Positions 9,949 to 23,214 are shown, counted from the stretch's first letter. The stretch is DNA of 64,000 nt from Termitomyces sp. T153 (GCA_018296165.2 JACKQL020000106.1:62001-126000); one strand, 5' to 3'. A program made the numbers and translations. The notes: a model not told the origin generated them from the letters alone.

Positions 9949-11461
9949 ATGGCCCATTTAACCTGGCCGCCAATTAACGAGTTTGCTCGCGAAATTATGT
10001 CTGGCATGTCTTTGCATGACTTGCCCGATTTTTGTTTTTGGACTGTGCCATTCAGGTTTCTCACAGAACACTGTATCATCTGTGTGGCACTAATTGCGGC
10101 GACGTGCCTTGTACTATGTTACTATAAAGCCTCCCCTCGAAACCACTCGCGCGATATCCCTACTCCCACCACGTCTTCCCTCGAATCCTCCTCCCCTCGA
10201 ATTCTCCCCCATCTCTCTTTCAACAACGTTCTCACTCGCCTTCGTCGTAGACCTAGCGAGCCTTCTGACATCACTTCACTCAATCCATCACCTCGTGCAA
10301 AGATGGGTTACACGCGCCGATCCCGCTCTTTAAAGAAACAGATTGGTTCTCTACCTTTTCCCCAGCCACCCCTGCCACTACGGGCCAAGCAGTACTATGA
10401 CGCTTTTCTTGTGCTTGACGTCGAAGCAACCTGCCAACAAGGAACTGACTTCAACTTTCCCAATGAGATAATCGTACGTCGAAAAGCCATATTCTGTGAC
10501 AGTTTCTTACCTCTTCCTTCTGAGCTTTAGGAGTTTCCTGTCTGCTTGATGCGATGGAAGGACAGGACCAAGGACCTGCAAGCTACCCAGCTCGAGGTCG
10601 TGGCCGAATTCCGCAGCTTTGTCAAGCCCACATGGCGACCTGTTTTGTCCAAGTTTTGTACAGACCTTACCGGCATCACACAGGTTAGAAGCCTTCCATG
10701 TACCCCCCCCATACATTCTTCTCAACCTCTATTGTACGTAGGAGCAAGTGGATGCAGCACCTCCATTCCCTTCTGTTTTGGCTTCGGTTCAAGATTTCAT
10801 GGTGGAACATGGTCTAATCGATGGTGACACAGGGGAGCGGCTTGTTCGGTTTTGTTGGTGCAGCGATGGCCCCTTTGATATCCGTGACTTTGTTGTGAAG
10901 CAATGTTTTATCTCGAAGGTAAGTTTGTTGAACAATACAGATAGGTGCTAAGCGCAATCTATACACCAGGTCCCCATGCCCGGCTGGATACAAGGAGATG
11001 TTCTCGATGTACGGACTGCCATCCTGAATTGGCTACACTCACGCGAGCAGCCCAAAGATTCAAGTGTGACAAAAGTAGGCCCGATGTTTCAAATTCCATT
11101 TTTTGACACTGGATAACATTCGCAGTATGGTCCGAGACGCCGGACTCTGAATATTACAGCTCAACTGAAGGTTCTAGGTCTTTCCGGCTTCGAGGGCAGG
11201 CAACACAGTGGTATCGACGTCAGTGCGCGTAAATTATGTTCTCCATGTGACTGAGATAAACTTTTCCTATGCAATGTCCAGGATAGCCGTAATATTGCAC
11301 GTATTGTTGCCGAGCTCGCTCGAAGGGGCACCTCGTTGCATCCCAACACGGTAATACATCCCAATCGACGCTGGCAGTGGATGGGAAGACACGGTCAAAT
11401 CCTCGACGATCACTGGACCGTGAAAAATGTCGACGACACGAAACCATGGCAAAAGCTTTGA
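9949..11461 (+). CDS. ERI1-like 3'-5' exonuclease (DEDDh family) with N-terminal membrane segment
   Basis: Six exons (9949-10473, 10531-10683, 10742-10918, 10970-11074, 11126-11218, 11282-11461) give 410 residues. The exonuclease core starts at YYDAFLVLDVEATCQ (first D/E pair), then FPNEIIEFPVCLM. It continues through FRSFVKPTWRPVLSKFC, an FCWCSDGPFDIRDF block, a VPMPGWIQGDVLDVRTAI segment and GRQHSGIDDSRNIARIV. The last supplies the His and final Asp of the DEDDh active site. This layout is that of ERI1/3'hExo, which trims histone mRNA 3' ends, 5.8S rRNA and small RNAs. Unusual here is a hydrophobic stretch CIICVALIAATCLVLCYY near residues 43-60, in a ~140-residue N-terminal extension without a SAP domain. 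If used, it would anchor the enzyme in a membrane. An in-frame Met at 9997 still includes it. Confidence 0.85.
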
Positions 11462-14272
11462 CGTTTTCTCGTTATGCCTCTTTCTTCCGCCCTGGTCCCA
11501 TTTTCTTTGATCCATGCATGATACCTATAGATGAGACATGATGTCATTCTCTAACATATCCGTTTCCACCCATGCTCACTGGGTTCTTCGGACGACACAT
11601 TCGGCTATAGACTTATGCTGAACTCTGGCTTGAATATGGAATATATTTCCATCTATCTATGCATCGCTTGCATGACGCAGCACATCTTCTGGCAATCACA
11701 GGACTATCTGCTATACTTTGCCAGGATCTCTTCATCTTTTAAGTTCTCCCTTTGGCACGATTACGCCGTTCACATTCATAATCAATGTTCTCATTGCCTT
11801 GTCGCCACAGGTATTGGATAACTACTTCGATCGATATTTCTTTGGAGTATTTCTTGTTTTACTCACTTATATCCTAGTATTTGTTTTATGTACTACATTT
11901 ATTATAGTTGTAGGATAATGAAGTGTACGATCAGATTGATATCTGTAAGTTAGGATTGTGACTTGTAACCTCACTCATTCTTTGAGCATGATCGTCGAGA
12001 AATGATCTCTTTCAATCACTCAAGTACCAAGATGCCCGCGTATAGAAAGGTGCGGCCTCCGTCCTGTACGATACGCGATGCCGCCTTGTTTGGTCTGTTA
12101 TGCGCATTAATGCGGAGGATTTGTTCTTCCCCAATGCATGTTATCTGACAACCACATGCACACGATGATGGGCGGTAATGGGTAACGGAGTCGCGAGAGA
12201 AATATAAAAATGTAGAATGCGCCCAAGATGACAGAAGCACCCACGTCGCCAATACTTGGAGCACCTCTCAATATCTTGGCTATTTCTCTGGCAAGCCATG
12301 CGACGCTAAGAAATCAGAGTCGGCTGAAGTGTCACGGTGCACCTACAAGCGCTGTGTCCAGCATGATCTGCGTTGTTGAAACGATGGCAGTCTCAATGTC
12401 CCTCGCTCAAGGATCGAAGATGTCAGGATTGACTAGTGCGGAAACGAGACAACTGAGCCCCACTGTGTTCGACCAACGGAGCCTGAAAAACGCCGCTCGG
12501 ATTAGGTTCACGTCGGCGGAACATTGTGATAGTCAATGCGGAAAGAGGGCAGGCTCGCAAAACGTAGCGCATACATCCAACAAAAAATACTATATAAAAA
12601 ATTGAGTATATGGGTCAGAAATACGACGATACAGAGGTACATACTAGATAATATTTGGTCGATATACACGTTCCATCCCAGAAGCCCACACTCCTCTCAG
12701 CCCGCATTACTCTCGGAACGACGAGGCGATACACTGGCGGCTGGCCTCATCCTTATGCTAGTATTGATGGTTGTCAGTACTGAGACCCATTTCCGTGATC
12801 ATCTTGTGCTAGAATTGCAGGATTGAATACTTGAATAGGAGTACTAAATACGAACTTGCCAAAGTCAAGAAGTGTTGAAGGCGATTGTGAAAGGTATTCA
12901 GATCAGCCGGAGCGGAGCGCCGAAAGGAATTCTCAATCCCGAGTCTTCATCTTGGCAATTCTCTTGTTAAGCTGCGAATGGCAGGAAGGGCGTCTTTAAC
13001 GGCATACATTGAATAGAATCTATTTGTCGCATCAGAGCCCCTCCTCTTGCGGTTGTTGGAAGTAAATTCCAATAGCGAAGGCGTTGTGTTACATATATAA
13101 GATAGTAGTCACTGACACAATGGATGGGGTCAGGAAATCTGAAGTTACGTGAACCTGATATAATGGGTGCCTATACTTATCTTCCTCATTGACAAACCAA
13201 TCCAGATGGCAGGGTATACCATGAGTAAAACACCTTGCCTTGAAGTTTTCCCAGTTTTTGAGTACAATAAAACGAGACGAAGGAGAGAGAGAGACTGCAT
13301 TTGGGCGCTGTATAAAAGGACCTAGCTGCAATTGGGGGATGAAAACATGGGGAAACCACGGCATAATGCATGACATAAGTTCATGAGCTTCCAGGCGGGT
13401 TTTCGCTTGTAACCAAAAATGGCCAGCGCAGATCACTAGCGTGGCACATTGCGTTACTATTCTTGTATGTGGCGAACTACTTCACAAAAGCTTTCTTTCA
13501 TGTGGTGAACTTCTTCACAAACAATAAGCTCGTCGAGGAATAATGCTAGTACAGGTTGTTTCGCATGGACAAAGCTAACATTCGTCATCTATTTACAGCA
13601 TAGGCAATGCAGTCCAGTGGCGTAGAAAAGTCGAAGACTTATCTGGAGCACTTAAATCGACAATGGCACAGGCGCTAAAATCGGTTCAAAAACGAAAAGA
13701 CTACAAATGAATCCCAAAGGTGACACGACGAGTGTAGCGACTGCCATTGATATTGAGTGCACTTTGACAACCCGAAATGTCGATAATTACCAAAAAATAG
13801 TAAGATGGGTCAACCTCGACTCCACAAATCACCGAAAACACACTTACTGCATCCAGAACAGTCGTTGACCTCTAAGGCCAAGGCCATGACGGAATCGGGT
13901 GTTATCATGAATGAGAGGTGCTGGCTAGCATCTAGCAGACCTAGACACCATCAGGAGCTGTACATCCTGGATGACAAACTTGTATCAAAATCACTTGACT
14001 TGAAAGGAATTGCCACAATCGATGCACGGCTAGGTAGTCGAGTGACAGGCCATGAGATCCGAGGCGTATGGATATCATGCTCTAACAGCCAAGTCAAGAG
14101 CAACGCAACGGTCAGGTTAGGGTAAGTGGGTTGCATCAAGGACGCACTACGTTGTTCCCATTGCTGTCGCCAAGTTGTAATGATGGAGATAGGATTTAGT
14201 GGGAAATTTAGACGACCCATTCGAATCACATAACCAAACTTTAAATAACTTCTTACTACACTACCACTATAT
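11462..14272. other. Gene-poor stretch, decayed-looking frames only
   Basis: No convincing gene. Frames of 60-125 codons occur (for example 12228-12605 on plus, 13089-13436 on minus) but show no recognised motif and no splice-linked partners. On the minus strand around 12000-12600, short hydrophobic pieces recur between stop codons, which could be a decayed membrane-protein gene; this is weak. No tRNA, terminal repeat or transposase motif was recognised. Confidence 0.4.
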
Positions 14273-14568
14273 ATGCCTCCAACAACTCTCCGCCGATTTG
14301 TGATCTCTCGATCTGTGAAACGTTTACGAGAAGAGAATATGCTATTTAACCAGCAGAAGCTGACAGATGATCAGTGAGTGCTTAAAACCGCCCCAAAATC
14401 AAAACCCATGTCGAGGGGGGGGATGTATATCTCAGGAGAGGACATATGATGACCAGTTCGTCGATTACCTCAACCTATACATCCACTTGCGCAACACAGC
14501 CATGGACACCCAGCCAGAATAAGACGCACGACGCTACATACCGCCTACGTGTGACATGCCCGACATGA
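14273..14568 (+). CDS. Possible small hypothetical gene or gene remnant
   Basis: A start at 14273 (MPPTTLRRFVISRSVKRL) runs to a GTGAGT donor at 14374; a CTCAG acceptor at 14435 would rejoin it to a stop at 14568, giving 77 residues. The N-terminal part is basic and helical-looking. One frame over in exon 2 the sequence reads more like protein (YDDQFVDYLNLYIHLRN then a stop), which suggests either a different splice or a one-base frameshift in a decaying gene. A TATAT stretch lies just before the start. No homologue is recognised. Confidence 0.22.
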
Positions 14569-17500
14569 AATATCAGACCATGTTGACGACCTTGCCACCA
14601 GAATGTTCCGGGCATAGACGTGAGACACCTACGCTGCATGGAATGAAACAACATACGACACTTGGCTCCATTTCTGCATTGTACATGAAACAGCTGGGTA
14701 TCATTAATCCCCCGCTCATCCCCAGCTAAGGGGGATTCGGAACTGTCATATCTTGCTCTGGGATTGCATGCTGTATGGGGTTATGGCGACGAAGATCCAA
14801 CGCATTCTTCATCAGCAGAGGACTTCAAGAACTGCGAGTACATTTAAGTTGTTTATTGGACTCCTCGTCCAACGAAAGGTAATGATGACTTCTCAGCCAG
14901 ATGGACAAAGAGTACTGATCTTTTAGTTCGACATCGTGAATCAACAGTGAATATAGCGCCTGCTATCGTTTCGCGTCCGACATACAAGAATTCCGTTCCC
15001 TATGGGCCATATTTATCCTCAAACTTTTCGGACAGGAGTCAATCGTTGCCAGTCAATCCAGTTTTCACTTCTGAGGGAAAGAAAGATATATCGTCACGGC
15101 CCAATCGAATCCTCAAGACTTTTATCTCTCAGGTCGGATGTGAAGATAAGACTGACACACTGGTATTTCTCGCCGCTATGTTTTTTTTTTGATAACTTGG
15201 CAGTTCCAGAAAAAGCCAGCTGTCATCTATCTGATGTTTAGTCTCTCTGGACTGCCAAGAATCGCCGTCATCTCATTCTATGGCTGGACAATATAAGAAT
15301 AAGAATTCTTCAATTCTGTCAGTCTGAGGTCATAAATGATGGTTTCCTCGACGCACCGATCTCTCACACTATTTTCTAGAATTCAACCAGTCGACAGAAA
15401 CATGTTGGCCATCTGATGCATATTTCACAGGGCTGGGCAGTATCCTCACGTAACTCCAGTTCGAAGCTGGAGATCGCTGGCCCAAGATCTTTAACCTAGA
15501 GTATTCAGTCTTCAGATTGACGATGTATATGGATAGCGGACATGCCTTCGATGCACCAATTTCATTGTCGATCTCCACCTGCCGCATTATTGGGCAACCC
15601 TTGGGAGAAGTGTAGCTCACAGTCTCATAGGGTCAAAATTCCTTCAGAAACCAGTCTTTCTGTTCTCGGCTTGACAGAACAAGAATGTCAGTTTCTCGGC
15701 TTTTAAGTTCGACGCTATAGATGGATAGTAGACATACCACGGTCCATTGTTCGCACTATCGCACTACCGACGCGCAAGAGAATACGCAAGAGGATACGCC
15801 GCACTCTGGATACCCTCAGAAAGTCCTGCATGAGACTGCTGGCCAACCGTTGTACATCAACCAAATATCCACCCTTTTATGTATCTATGGATCGAAAGGA
15901 AGGAATCGACAGAGCACACCAATCTGCGGATTATCAAACTTCTACTATACACTGCCAATCAGCCAAACATGGTTCACCTTATCGATCTCCTTGATATATG
16001 AGTGAGGAGTGTTCTTTGGATATATGGTGAGCGGTTCTCACTTTCGAAGAAACCTAAAGACAGGAGTGGGGGTGCCTGAAAGCAAATCGACCCAAAGTTG
16101 GACCGGTGCTGCTACTGCCGTGAGTTCGAGAACTTCCTGAGAATGTCATGACAGATACATCAACGTCTTCTCAGGTGACTGGCGCTGTGCAGAGGGTGCA
16201 ATAAGGCAGGGGGAAAGTTCTGAGGCCGAGGCCCGAGGTCATGGGTCTGCATTGGCCCGGACTGTTGGGTCATCAGTACTTGGTCACGACAGGTCAATTT
16301 ATATTTTCGCTGCTACGACTCCCTTTAACGCACCTACCGGGGTCAATGTCTTATTCTCATCCTACTTTCTCATTCCAAACTCGATTTGGACTCCAAGGGT
16401 CTTCTTGATTCTCCACCGGACCACTGATTAGTCTCGCGCCGACCATCGTCCCAATGGGCCAAGTATCTTGTAACCGGATCTACTTCAATCTCCTGTCTCT
16501 ACAAGGTGCTGCATTAGGTCATCATGGAGAGTGAATCGTACGAATCATGCCCGTTTTAAGATTCTGTTACTTAAAAGTCTCCCAAACAACACCCCACTTC
16601 GGAGATAACGTGGTAAGTTCTTTCCTTCCTCATTAGCAGCCTCACGATACCTGGTGTTACCTCTAATTTCTGCATTGACAAATCTCCTGCCTGACCCCCC
16701 GCCTGCAAAAGACTCGGCCCATCCTTTTTCAATCTAACGCAGGCATCAATGTTTTTATGAGATGCAATGATGTTCTTCGTGGCGTCGGGCTCCCGAATAA
16801 ATCGAAGACTCCGTTCTCTGGCACTGTCCGGCCTTCCGCTGTCCGCAAGCTGACCAGAAAGATTGGCTATCGGCTATCTTCAGAATTTGATGTGAATTCA
16901 GGATTATAATTCACAGCTTATGTATCTCGAAAATTGTCGCTGTAACAGCTACTGAACCCTAAGAATTTCAGTTTCTTGACAGTGTCACCATGGATGAGCC
17001 AACTTCCACTTCCATTATTTAAATATTGAATAGTAAAGGATCAGGACAATCAAACGTAATCAAACTCTTTTCACATCGCAATGAACAGTAACCGAAAGTC
17101 AACTGAGCTCGCACGTTCGTCGCTCTCGGGCACTTAGGGAGAATAGTCGATTTTGAGAGAGACGAAGCGTTCCATGCTGAGAAAGTAAGTGAAGCAAAGG
17201 CCTGTGGTTCGCTTGGATGCCAAGTTGTAAAGCGTCATAAGGCTCACAGAGCTAGTGTTGCCGAAGAACTTCCAACTCACCTCCGAACTGTCCCTGTCTC
17301 GTGGCGCACTTGGACTTCGTAATTTATCGAATCTCTTAAGGCTCGTGTCCATTGTAGAGACCTTGGGGATAGGAAGAACTACTGTTCAGCACATTCAGTG
17401 CTCCATTAATGAAAGAACATCGGTCGATAATGACGGTCCACGTGGCTTCCACTTTTCTATAAAGAAGACCCAGAGAAAAAATTTCCTTGGAGGTACGGGA

Positions 17501-18119
17501 GGTTAATGAGATTATCGCGTGATGTGTGAGGCCGTTGAAAAATTAGTGAAGAAGGCATCAGTTGATCCAAGATATTGTAGCTGTTCAAAAGTGTTCCCAT
17601 GCCTTACATCCGGATTCGTGACTGAAATCATGAGAACCAGACAGAATTAGGGCGGAAGTAACATAGCAAATCGATAATCAACGAGATGAATGACGAGAGA
17701 CTGGCACGAGGACCTATGGCGACATCTTGAACTGCTCATCTTGGCTCGTTTTGACATAAAAATAACGGGCGACGTCAGGTCGAGGGAAAGACGCGTGTAC
17801 ACCTGGAAGCTCCTGGAAGTGCTTGGAAGTTCTTGACATGTGGGGGAAGGTGGAACGACAGAGACCCCGAACGACATATGGGAAAAATGAGTGTGAATAC
17901 TCTGTAATTCTTGACCTGGTTCGGGATTGGTGACAACCGTTACTTAACGCAAACACATAAAAACCGCCTACGTTTCATGTCTTTCGATCGCACTCCCCCC
18001 ACTCCCCCCACTTCCCTCTCCATTAAGGAATGACACCCGCTCCTTCATCCACTCCCGTGTAATGTATCCACTGCTTTGTAAGTGGTTATAGTCAGTCAGT
18101 TCAGGACCCTTGTGTCGAT
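14569..18119. other. Gene-poor stretch without recognisable genes
   Basis: I find no domain-bearing frame, tRNA or clear mobile element here. Frames are short (under 100 codons) and do not connect through splice sites into anything recognisable. A C-rich tract (CACTCCCCCCACTCCCCCC, near 17993-18011) precedes the next candidate frame. ACGCGT occurs once near 17791 and a CACGTG without the flanking A/T at 17438. Confidence 0.45.
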
Positions 18120-18667
18120 ATGGGCACGCCGGCTGTCTACTTGTCTACCATCCATGATCTTCATCGCAAGCTTTGGTCGGGTTTCATCCACCTCGTGTTG
18201 TACTCCGTCTGTTGGTCTCCTTTTCACATCGAAAAGCTGACTTCGAGAGTACATTACCATGGGAATGGAGGATTCCCGACCATGGTGTCGCTGTGTTGTC
18301 TGGAGAAGTAGCAGGAAGCGATGTCGCTGTCACTCTTTACGGGTCTACCTCATTCAGCGTTGTAGTACAGAACCAAGGGTTACAGGGTAAGTGTTCAGCA
18401 ATAGATCGATGACTGTTTGTCTGAAAGTTTCGCTCCTTTCCCATACAGACACACTTGGCGTTCGATGCTGGTATGGCGGATGAAGGACGAGCACTGACGC
18501 TCCATTTGCAGGACCTTGTACATGTCGTCAAATATCAGCGGTTTAGAGTAGTTAAGTTCAATGATTACCCATTCACCGTGTTGAACTTAAAGAATGACGG
18601 CGCTTCTTGCTGTCTTGTCAATTTACAAAGTCTATTGCAGAAACAGTCGCCACTCGCTTTACAGGAT
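18120..18667 (+). pseudogene. Possible decayed coding region
   Basis: Three overlapping frames on the plus strand share this stretch. One contains a beta-rich piece (HGVAVLSGEVAGSDVAVTLY, then SFSVVVQNQGL) ending at a GGTAAGT donor near 18388. After a possible acceptor at 18448 or 18512 a further piece follows (DLVHVVKYQRFRVVKFNDY ... ALQD stop). The repeated small and hydrophobic residues resemble beta-sandwich parts of secreted or membrane basidiomycete proteins, but no single splice pattern gives an intact protein from an ATG. Decay or a mis-modelled gene are both possible. Confidence 0.2.
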
Positions 18668-20703
18668 TGACATCCAAATAATCATACCATCGCAAGGCCA
18701 AAAAACGTTCGTTGGTCCATTTATCTAGAGACAAAGCGACTGATTGTCATATCCCAGGCTTTATGTCTCCTCTGATTAGAATGCCCGATTTGGTTTCATC
18801 GCCACTGGACCGCATAGAACCGGTGATGTGCCATTAAGGGGGGTAAATCTGGCCAATGCTAATCTGAGATTATAGTTTGCATGATCAGGGACATATCGTA
18901 ATCCAATTGTACCCAATTGAACAGTTTCGTCGAGGACAGAACCGGCTGTTGCACACTGGGAAGTTTCAGAGTATTTAACTGAAGACGCGAAGACAACATC
19001 CTCAACGAGTGAAAGTTCGAAAGGCTTAACAGAATCGCGGTGCGTACATATATCCACTAGATTACTGTGCTGTTGCCGAGCTCACTAGGTTAGATCATGT
19101 CTTGTGGGAGAAATCCTAGCGAAGAAGTGGGTAACTACTTATCTTTTTTTGAAGGAGAAAAGAACGACGGTCATTATCCAGGTCGGAGAAAGGTGTTATG
19201 CGAGGACAAGATGCTGGGATGTCATGGTGTATGATGTCAAGCAAGCAGGGTGTAGTAAAATATTTGTTTCGTGAGCCACTTCTCTTTGTCGCAAACTTTG
19301 TCTCTCAAATTATCCTCACCTTCAAGCATCTCTACATTTTAAGAACACCTTAGAGCCTTTGAAGAATAGCCGGTTCTCGTTGAGATCTACCTTCAAGTGT
19401 CCAGGATAAGACGCTCAACGCCCATCCAGTCACGAGGGGTTCCGGCGAGCCTTGATGCATTGGCTGGATTGACGCATGCATATGGGTGAACTCTTGGAGA
19501 GACTTCAACGTAGAAGAACTGATGACTTGAACAGAGAAGTGAAGTCATCTCTGGTATGTGCCTCTTCAAGTCTTCACGTCAACGAGACTTCCTATAGCCA
19601 TGCAAAAATTTGAAAATTTTACCTCCCACCATGCGAAGACGTCGGATAGGAGACAAGCTCGTAACTCTGGCCGCCCCGTTACATAAATAAGATACATACA
19701 TACATGGTTTGCGTAAACTAGCCTCCACCATCAAGCGTTGCAAGAACGGACATTGTCAGCATCATCCTCCGGCCCAGGAAACTTGCTTTCACACGAGCGA
19801 AGACCCGGTACATTTTTGTAATGGGCGCTACAGGCTATGAGAGACTGGCCCAAAATCAAATGTATAAGACAAATTCAACGTCCGCTATTGCAGGTGAAAT
19901 CGGCAACCCATACGCGCCATACGCGTGTGAAGCACTGACAACTGAATAGATTGAAATTTCAATTTTGATCTAAGTTTAACGAAATCATGATCAATCCACG
20001 AACTCTCATTGATACGTTCAGTGCAACCTAACCGTTTCCTTACACCCACTCACACGAGCGGAGAACTATAACCCGTTGTTGAGTTGAACCAAGTCGTAAC
20101 ACCGGGCTGCGCGTTAGCTGCCTATTCAAACGATTTTACGAAGTCTTGTGAGTCCTTGCCTACAATCGGCAAATTGGACAGGGAACAACTATACATGTAT
20201 CTTTTCTTTCACATACATTATCTTACTGTGCAGTTTAGTGCCGTAGCGCCGCTTTATTCCATCTCTAACACACTCATATATCTGTCCCTAAAGAAACATG
20301 TTGGAAGGAGAAAGGAACCCGTTGAAGAAGAAATCTCGTGGTCCTGCCGTAACATTTGCCAAAGACGCATTACAGCTTCAGAGCAAGAAACAGGATCTTG
20401 AGAAATTAGATTATCATCAAATAGATTATCGCGCCTTTCTTCTTTCAGATTGTCCCCGTCCGGTCCGCGTGTTGACTGCAAAGAAATACTCACCCGCGTT
20501 GTTCGTCCAGTTTCGTTGAAGCCATTCCAGCTTTATCATGCTTCTGAGTTGATGGACTACATATTTCACCTCCGGACCTACACGGCCGCCTGGTCGGAAC
20601 TGTTTGATGTTTAATAAGGGGAGATAGATAATAATGACACGAAATAGGGACAAATCTTCCATGTAGATAACGAAGAGACGAAGAATGCACCATATCGGAG
20701 TAT
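18668..20703. other. Gene-poor stretch; one short inverted repeat
   Basis: No gene can be supported. At 19521-19549 there is an 8-bp perfect inverted repeat (GATGACTT ... AAGTCATC, 13-nt spacer), which could form a hairpin but has no clear role. AT-rich DNA near 19920-20000 contains one ACGCGT. A plus-strand frame at 20084-20401 and an overlapping one at 20298-20519 have no motifs. Confidence 0.4.
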
Positions 20704-23023
20704 TCAATCTCCTTCGGCGAATTCTCGCAGCTCTCGGAGATGTCGAGATACCTCTTCTTTGAACATAGCAATGTCATGGCTGTTCTTGATGATAGCTCGC
20801 ACCGTTTCTTCCTTTAACCGAGAGATCTTTTCCATCTTTTCATTATAGCTATGGTCGCACGCAAGTATTCAGCCAACAGGGAGTAATGAAGTGAGGAGTA
20901 ACCCAACTCGAATTGAAGGGCTTGCAATCGAGATTTAACTCCCATTCCACTGGCCAACGCCGCTGTCCTGGCGTGGGCAAGTTCGCGCTCTAGTCGAGCT
21001 GCTTCCGCACTCGCGACATTCGCTTCTCGTTGAGCTGCCTATCCAATTATTAACTTGAGAAGATTGCTCATGCCAGAGCACACATATCACTCACTTCTCG
21101 TAGATCCTCCGCTTGTTCTCCCAACGCAACCACTTTCCTCTCCAATTCACCTATCTCCTCCTCCACATTCTCGCATTCTAAGGTAAGCTGATCAAGTTCG
21201 TTGTCAACTTTGATACGTTCGCTCTCCAATGAAGCTCGTTCTGCGCGTTTCGACTCGGCCACGCTGCTAAGAGTCGGCTTGATGACCTTTCTGATGTCGG
21301 CACCCAATAAAAGAAGCTGGGGATTGGAAGTCGCGGTATTCAACTCTAGTGTGAGGTCAACGTCCTGGAATGGAGGAAGGGGGGGTAAAAGTTCGAGTGA
21401 GGAGAGCAAATTGGTGTAAGCATCGAGAGCTTCTTCTGCTGCTTCTGCACGGTTGGTAACAGTGACCTCAAGCGTCATTACCACCTTGTGTGTCTCGGCA
21501 ATTTTCAGCTTGAGATCTTCTAAGTTTCTTGAGAGCATTTCATGGTCAGTGTTCATGCGAATAACTTCTTCAGGGGTCAAATTTTGTTCTTTTACAACCT
21601 CTGATAGCCTGGCGTGCTCCTGCTTCAGTTGTTCCAGGTGAGCAGCTTACCCATATCATAAGGACTCTGATAGTATCGATACTAGATTAAAGAACTCACC
21701 GCCAGTACCCAGCTCCGCCTTTTCGTATGCAATTGTGTCGATCAGTTTCTTCTTCCTTCCTTCGTATTGTTGTAGGATTTTCTGGAATTTCTCGCTATCG
21801 GCCGTCAATAGGCCATTCTCATTTTGCAACTTGGATACTGGAGCCTGTCAAGGGAATCAATAACAAGTTGGGCAGCATAACAGAAGTGTTACGGAAGAAG
21901 ATTGGAGCTTGTGGAGTTCGGCCTTGGCGTGATCGAGCTTCTTGGTCAATTCTTCTAAATCTTTTTGAACACTCTGATTTTTTCGGGCTACAAGATTGAG
22001 CTGAGGACCAAAAGAAGGAATCCTCAAAGATATGCACATACTGTATCTGTCCTCCAGATATCGATTTGGTTCTATGAAGTCATCTATAAGGTCTAGCCAA
22101 ACAGTATAGGCCTGATCGAAATAATCGAAAGCCAATGCCCGGTGATCAAATGGATCGTCGAACTCTTCAGGGATATCCACGGGGTTTTGCAGTGTTGGAT
22201 GGCCGCTATTGAAATAATCGTCCCGCAGCTAGTAATGATTTAATTTTACTAGAGGTTCAAAGTCAATCATCGACACACTTTGCACATCTCAACTAGCCAG
22301 TGCAAGGCACCAAGAAGAGACGGCCACGAATGCATGCTTGCCGGAGCTGCGAGCCATTTGTTGTCGATTTGATGTGCAAATGGATATCGTAACGCTTTCA
22401 ACGCAGGAACAAACTCGTCCTCAAATCGCGTATTCTGGCCAAGTGGGTGTGAAGGGTCGAGAGTAAGAACTAGGAAGTCAAAAATTGCCCTGAAATCTTT
22501 TCCTGTGATATTAGCAAGACTGGCCATCGAAATATCGAAACCTGAGCCTTGCAGATAGCTCAATATTTCTTGTCGCATTTTCGTTTGATACTGCCGGTCT
22601 CGCAGTGGCCGAGTGTCCTTGAGCGTTTGGCTGCCAGAAGGGGCAACATTGCCTCCAGCAGCCCACAAAGATCCATGTCGTGTACTGCTGAAATATTCAT
22701 TCGGATGAACAAAAAAAATAAAGACATGAAGCTCAGGTCCGAAACGAGTCTTACCTGTTCAGTGGAGTCCTTCCGTAGTTTGGCTTTGTCGTGCTTTGCA
22801 GAAGAGGATTGGCATTCTGAGATCGCATCATAGATTGCCTTGGGTTATGTGAGGGTCCAGGAGTCTGATACGGGGCTCGTAGAGCGGGGCCTGTAAGAGA
22901 CATGCGCATGTTCGCTGTCGGTTTCTTGATTGTGGAAGGGACCGGTTGAGGGATGCCTGAACGTCCAGCCCCATATGTATCTGGTGGTGGCGGCATCATT
23001 GACCTGCGTCGTAGATCTGCCAT
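20704..23023 (-). CDS. NDC80: Kinetochore protein NDC80 (HEC1)
   Basis: A multi-exon minus-strand gene from MADLRRRSMMPPPPDTYG (ATG at 23023) to the stop at 20706-20704. The N-terminal tail is basic and Pro/Ser-rich with SMMP, SGIPQP and RTPLNR, typical of the microtubule-binding, Aurora-regulated tail. The calponin-homology head follows: DTRPLRDRQYQTKMRQEI, LSYLQGSGFDISMASL, KDFRAIFDFLVLTLDP, LKALRYPFAHQIDNKWLAAP, SWPSLLGALHWLVEMCK. After that come PEEFDDPFDHRALAFDYF and long coiled coils (HEMLSRNLEDLKLKIAETHK and on), ending FKEEVSRHLRELREFAEGD. It forms the outer-kinetochore NDC80 complex with NUF2/SPC24/SPC25. Its promoter is shared with MOG1 (191 bp) and contains one ACGCGT and one TCACGTG. 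Confidence 0.93.
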
Positions 23024-23082
23024 GTCTGGTAAATGCGAATGCAGGAAGGTCGTGGTGGCTGACGAGGAACAGTCAACGCAAG

Positions 23083-23108
23083 ACGCGTCGCGTGCTATGT
23101 ATCACGTG
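23083..23108. promoter_or_regulatory. ACGCGT and TCACGTG boxes in NDC80 / MOG1 divergent promoter
   Basis: ACGCGT (23083-23088, the MCB core recognised by the fungal G1/S factor MBF) and ATCACGTG (core 23103-23108) lie 60-85 bp upstream of NDC80 and about 110-130 bp upstream of MOG1. Cell-cycle control of NDC80 through the MCB is plausible inference; a single 6-mer can occur by chance. Confidence 0.4.
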
Positions 23109-23214
23109 TCACGAGTCATTTCGGGCCAGAAGCTACGACGTGCAGCCCTGAAAGTTTTATCGTTCTACATCCACACTACGAGAGTCTTTCGAATATTGGT
23201 CTCTCTCAGATAAC

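Noticed and set aside
12016..12605. Minus-strand hydrophobic fragments resembling basidiomycete multi-pass membrane proteins
   Set aside because: Pieces such as TAIVSTTQIMLDTALV are separated by stop codons and no splice model joins them; the resemblance is too weak to list as a gene.
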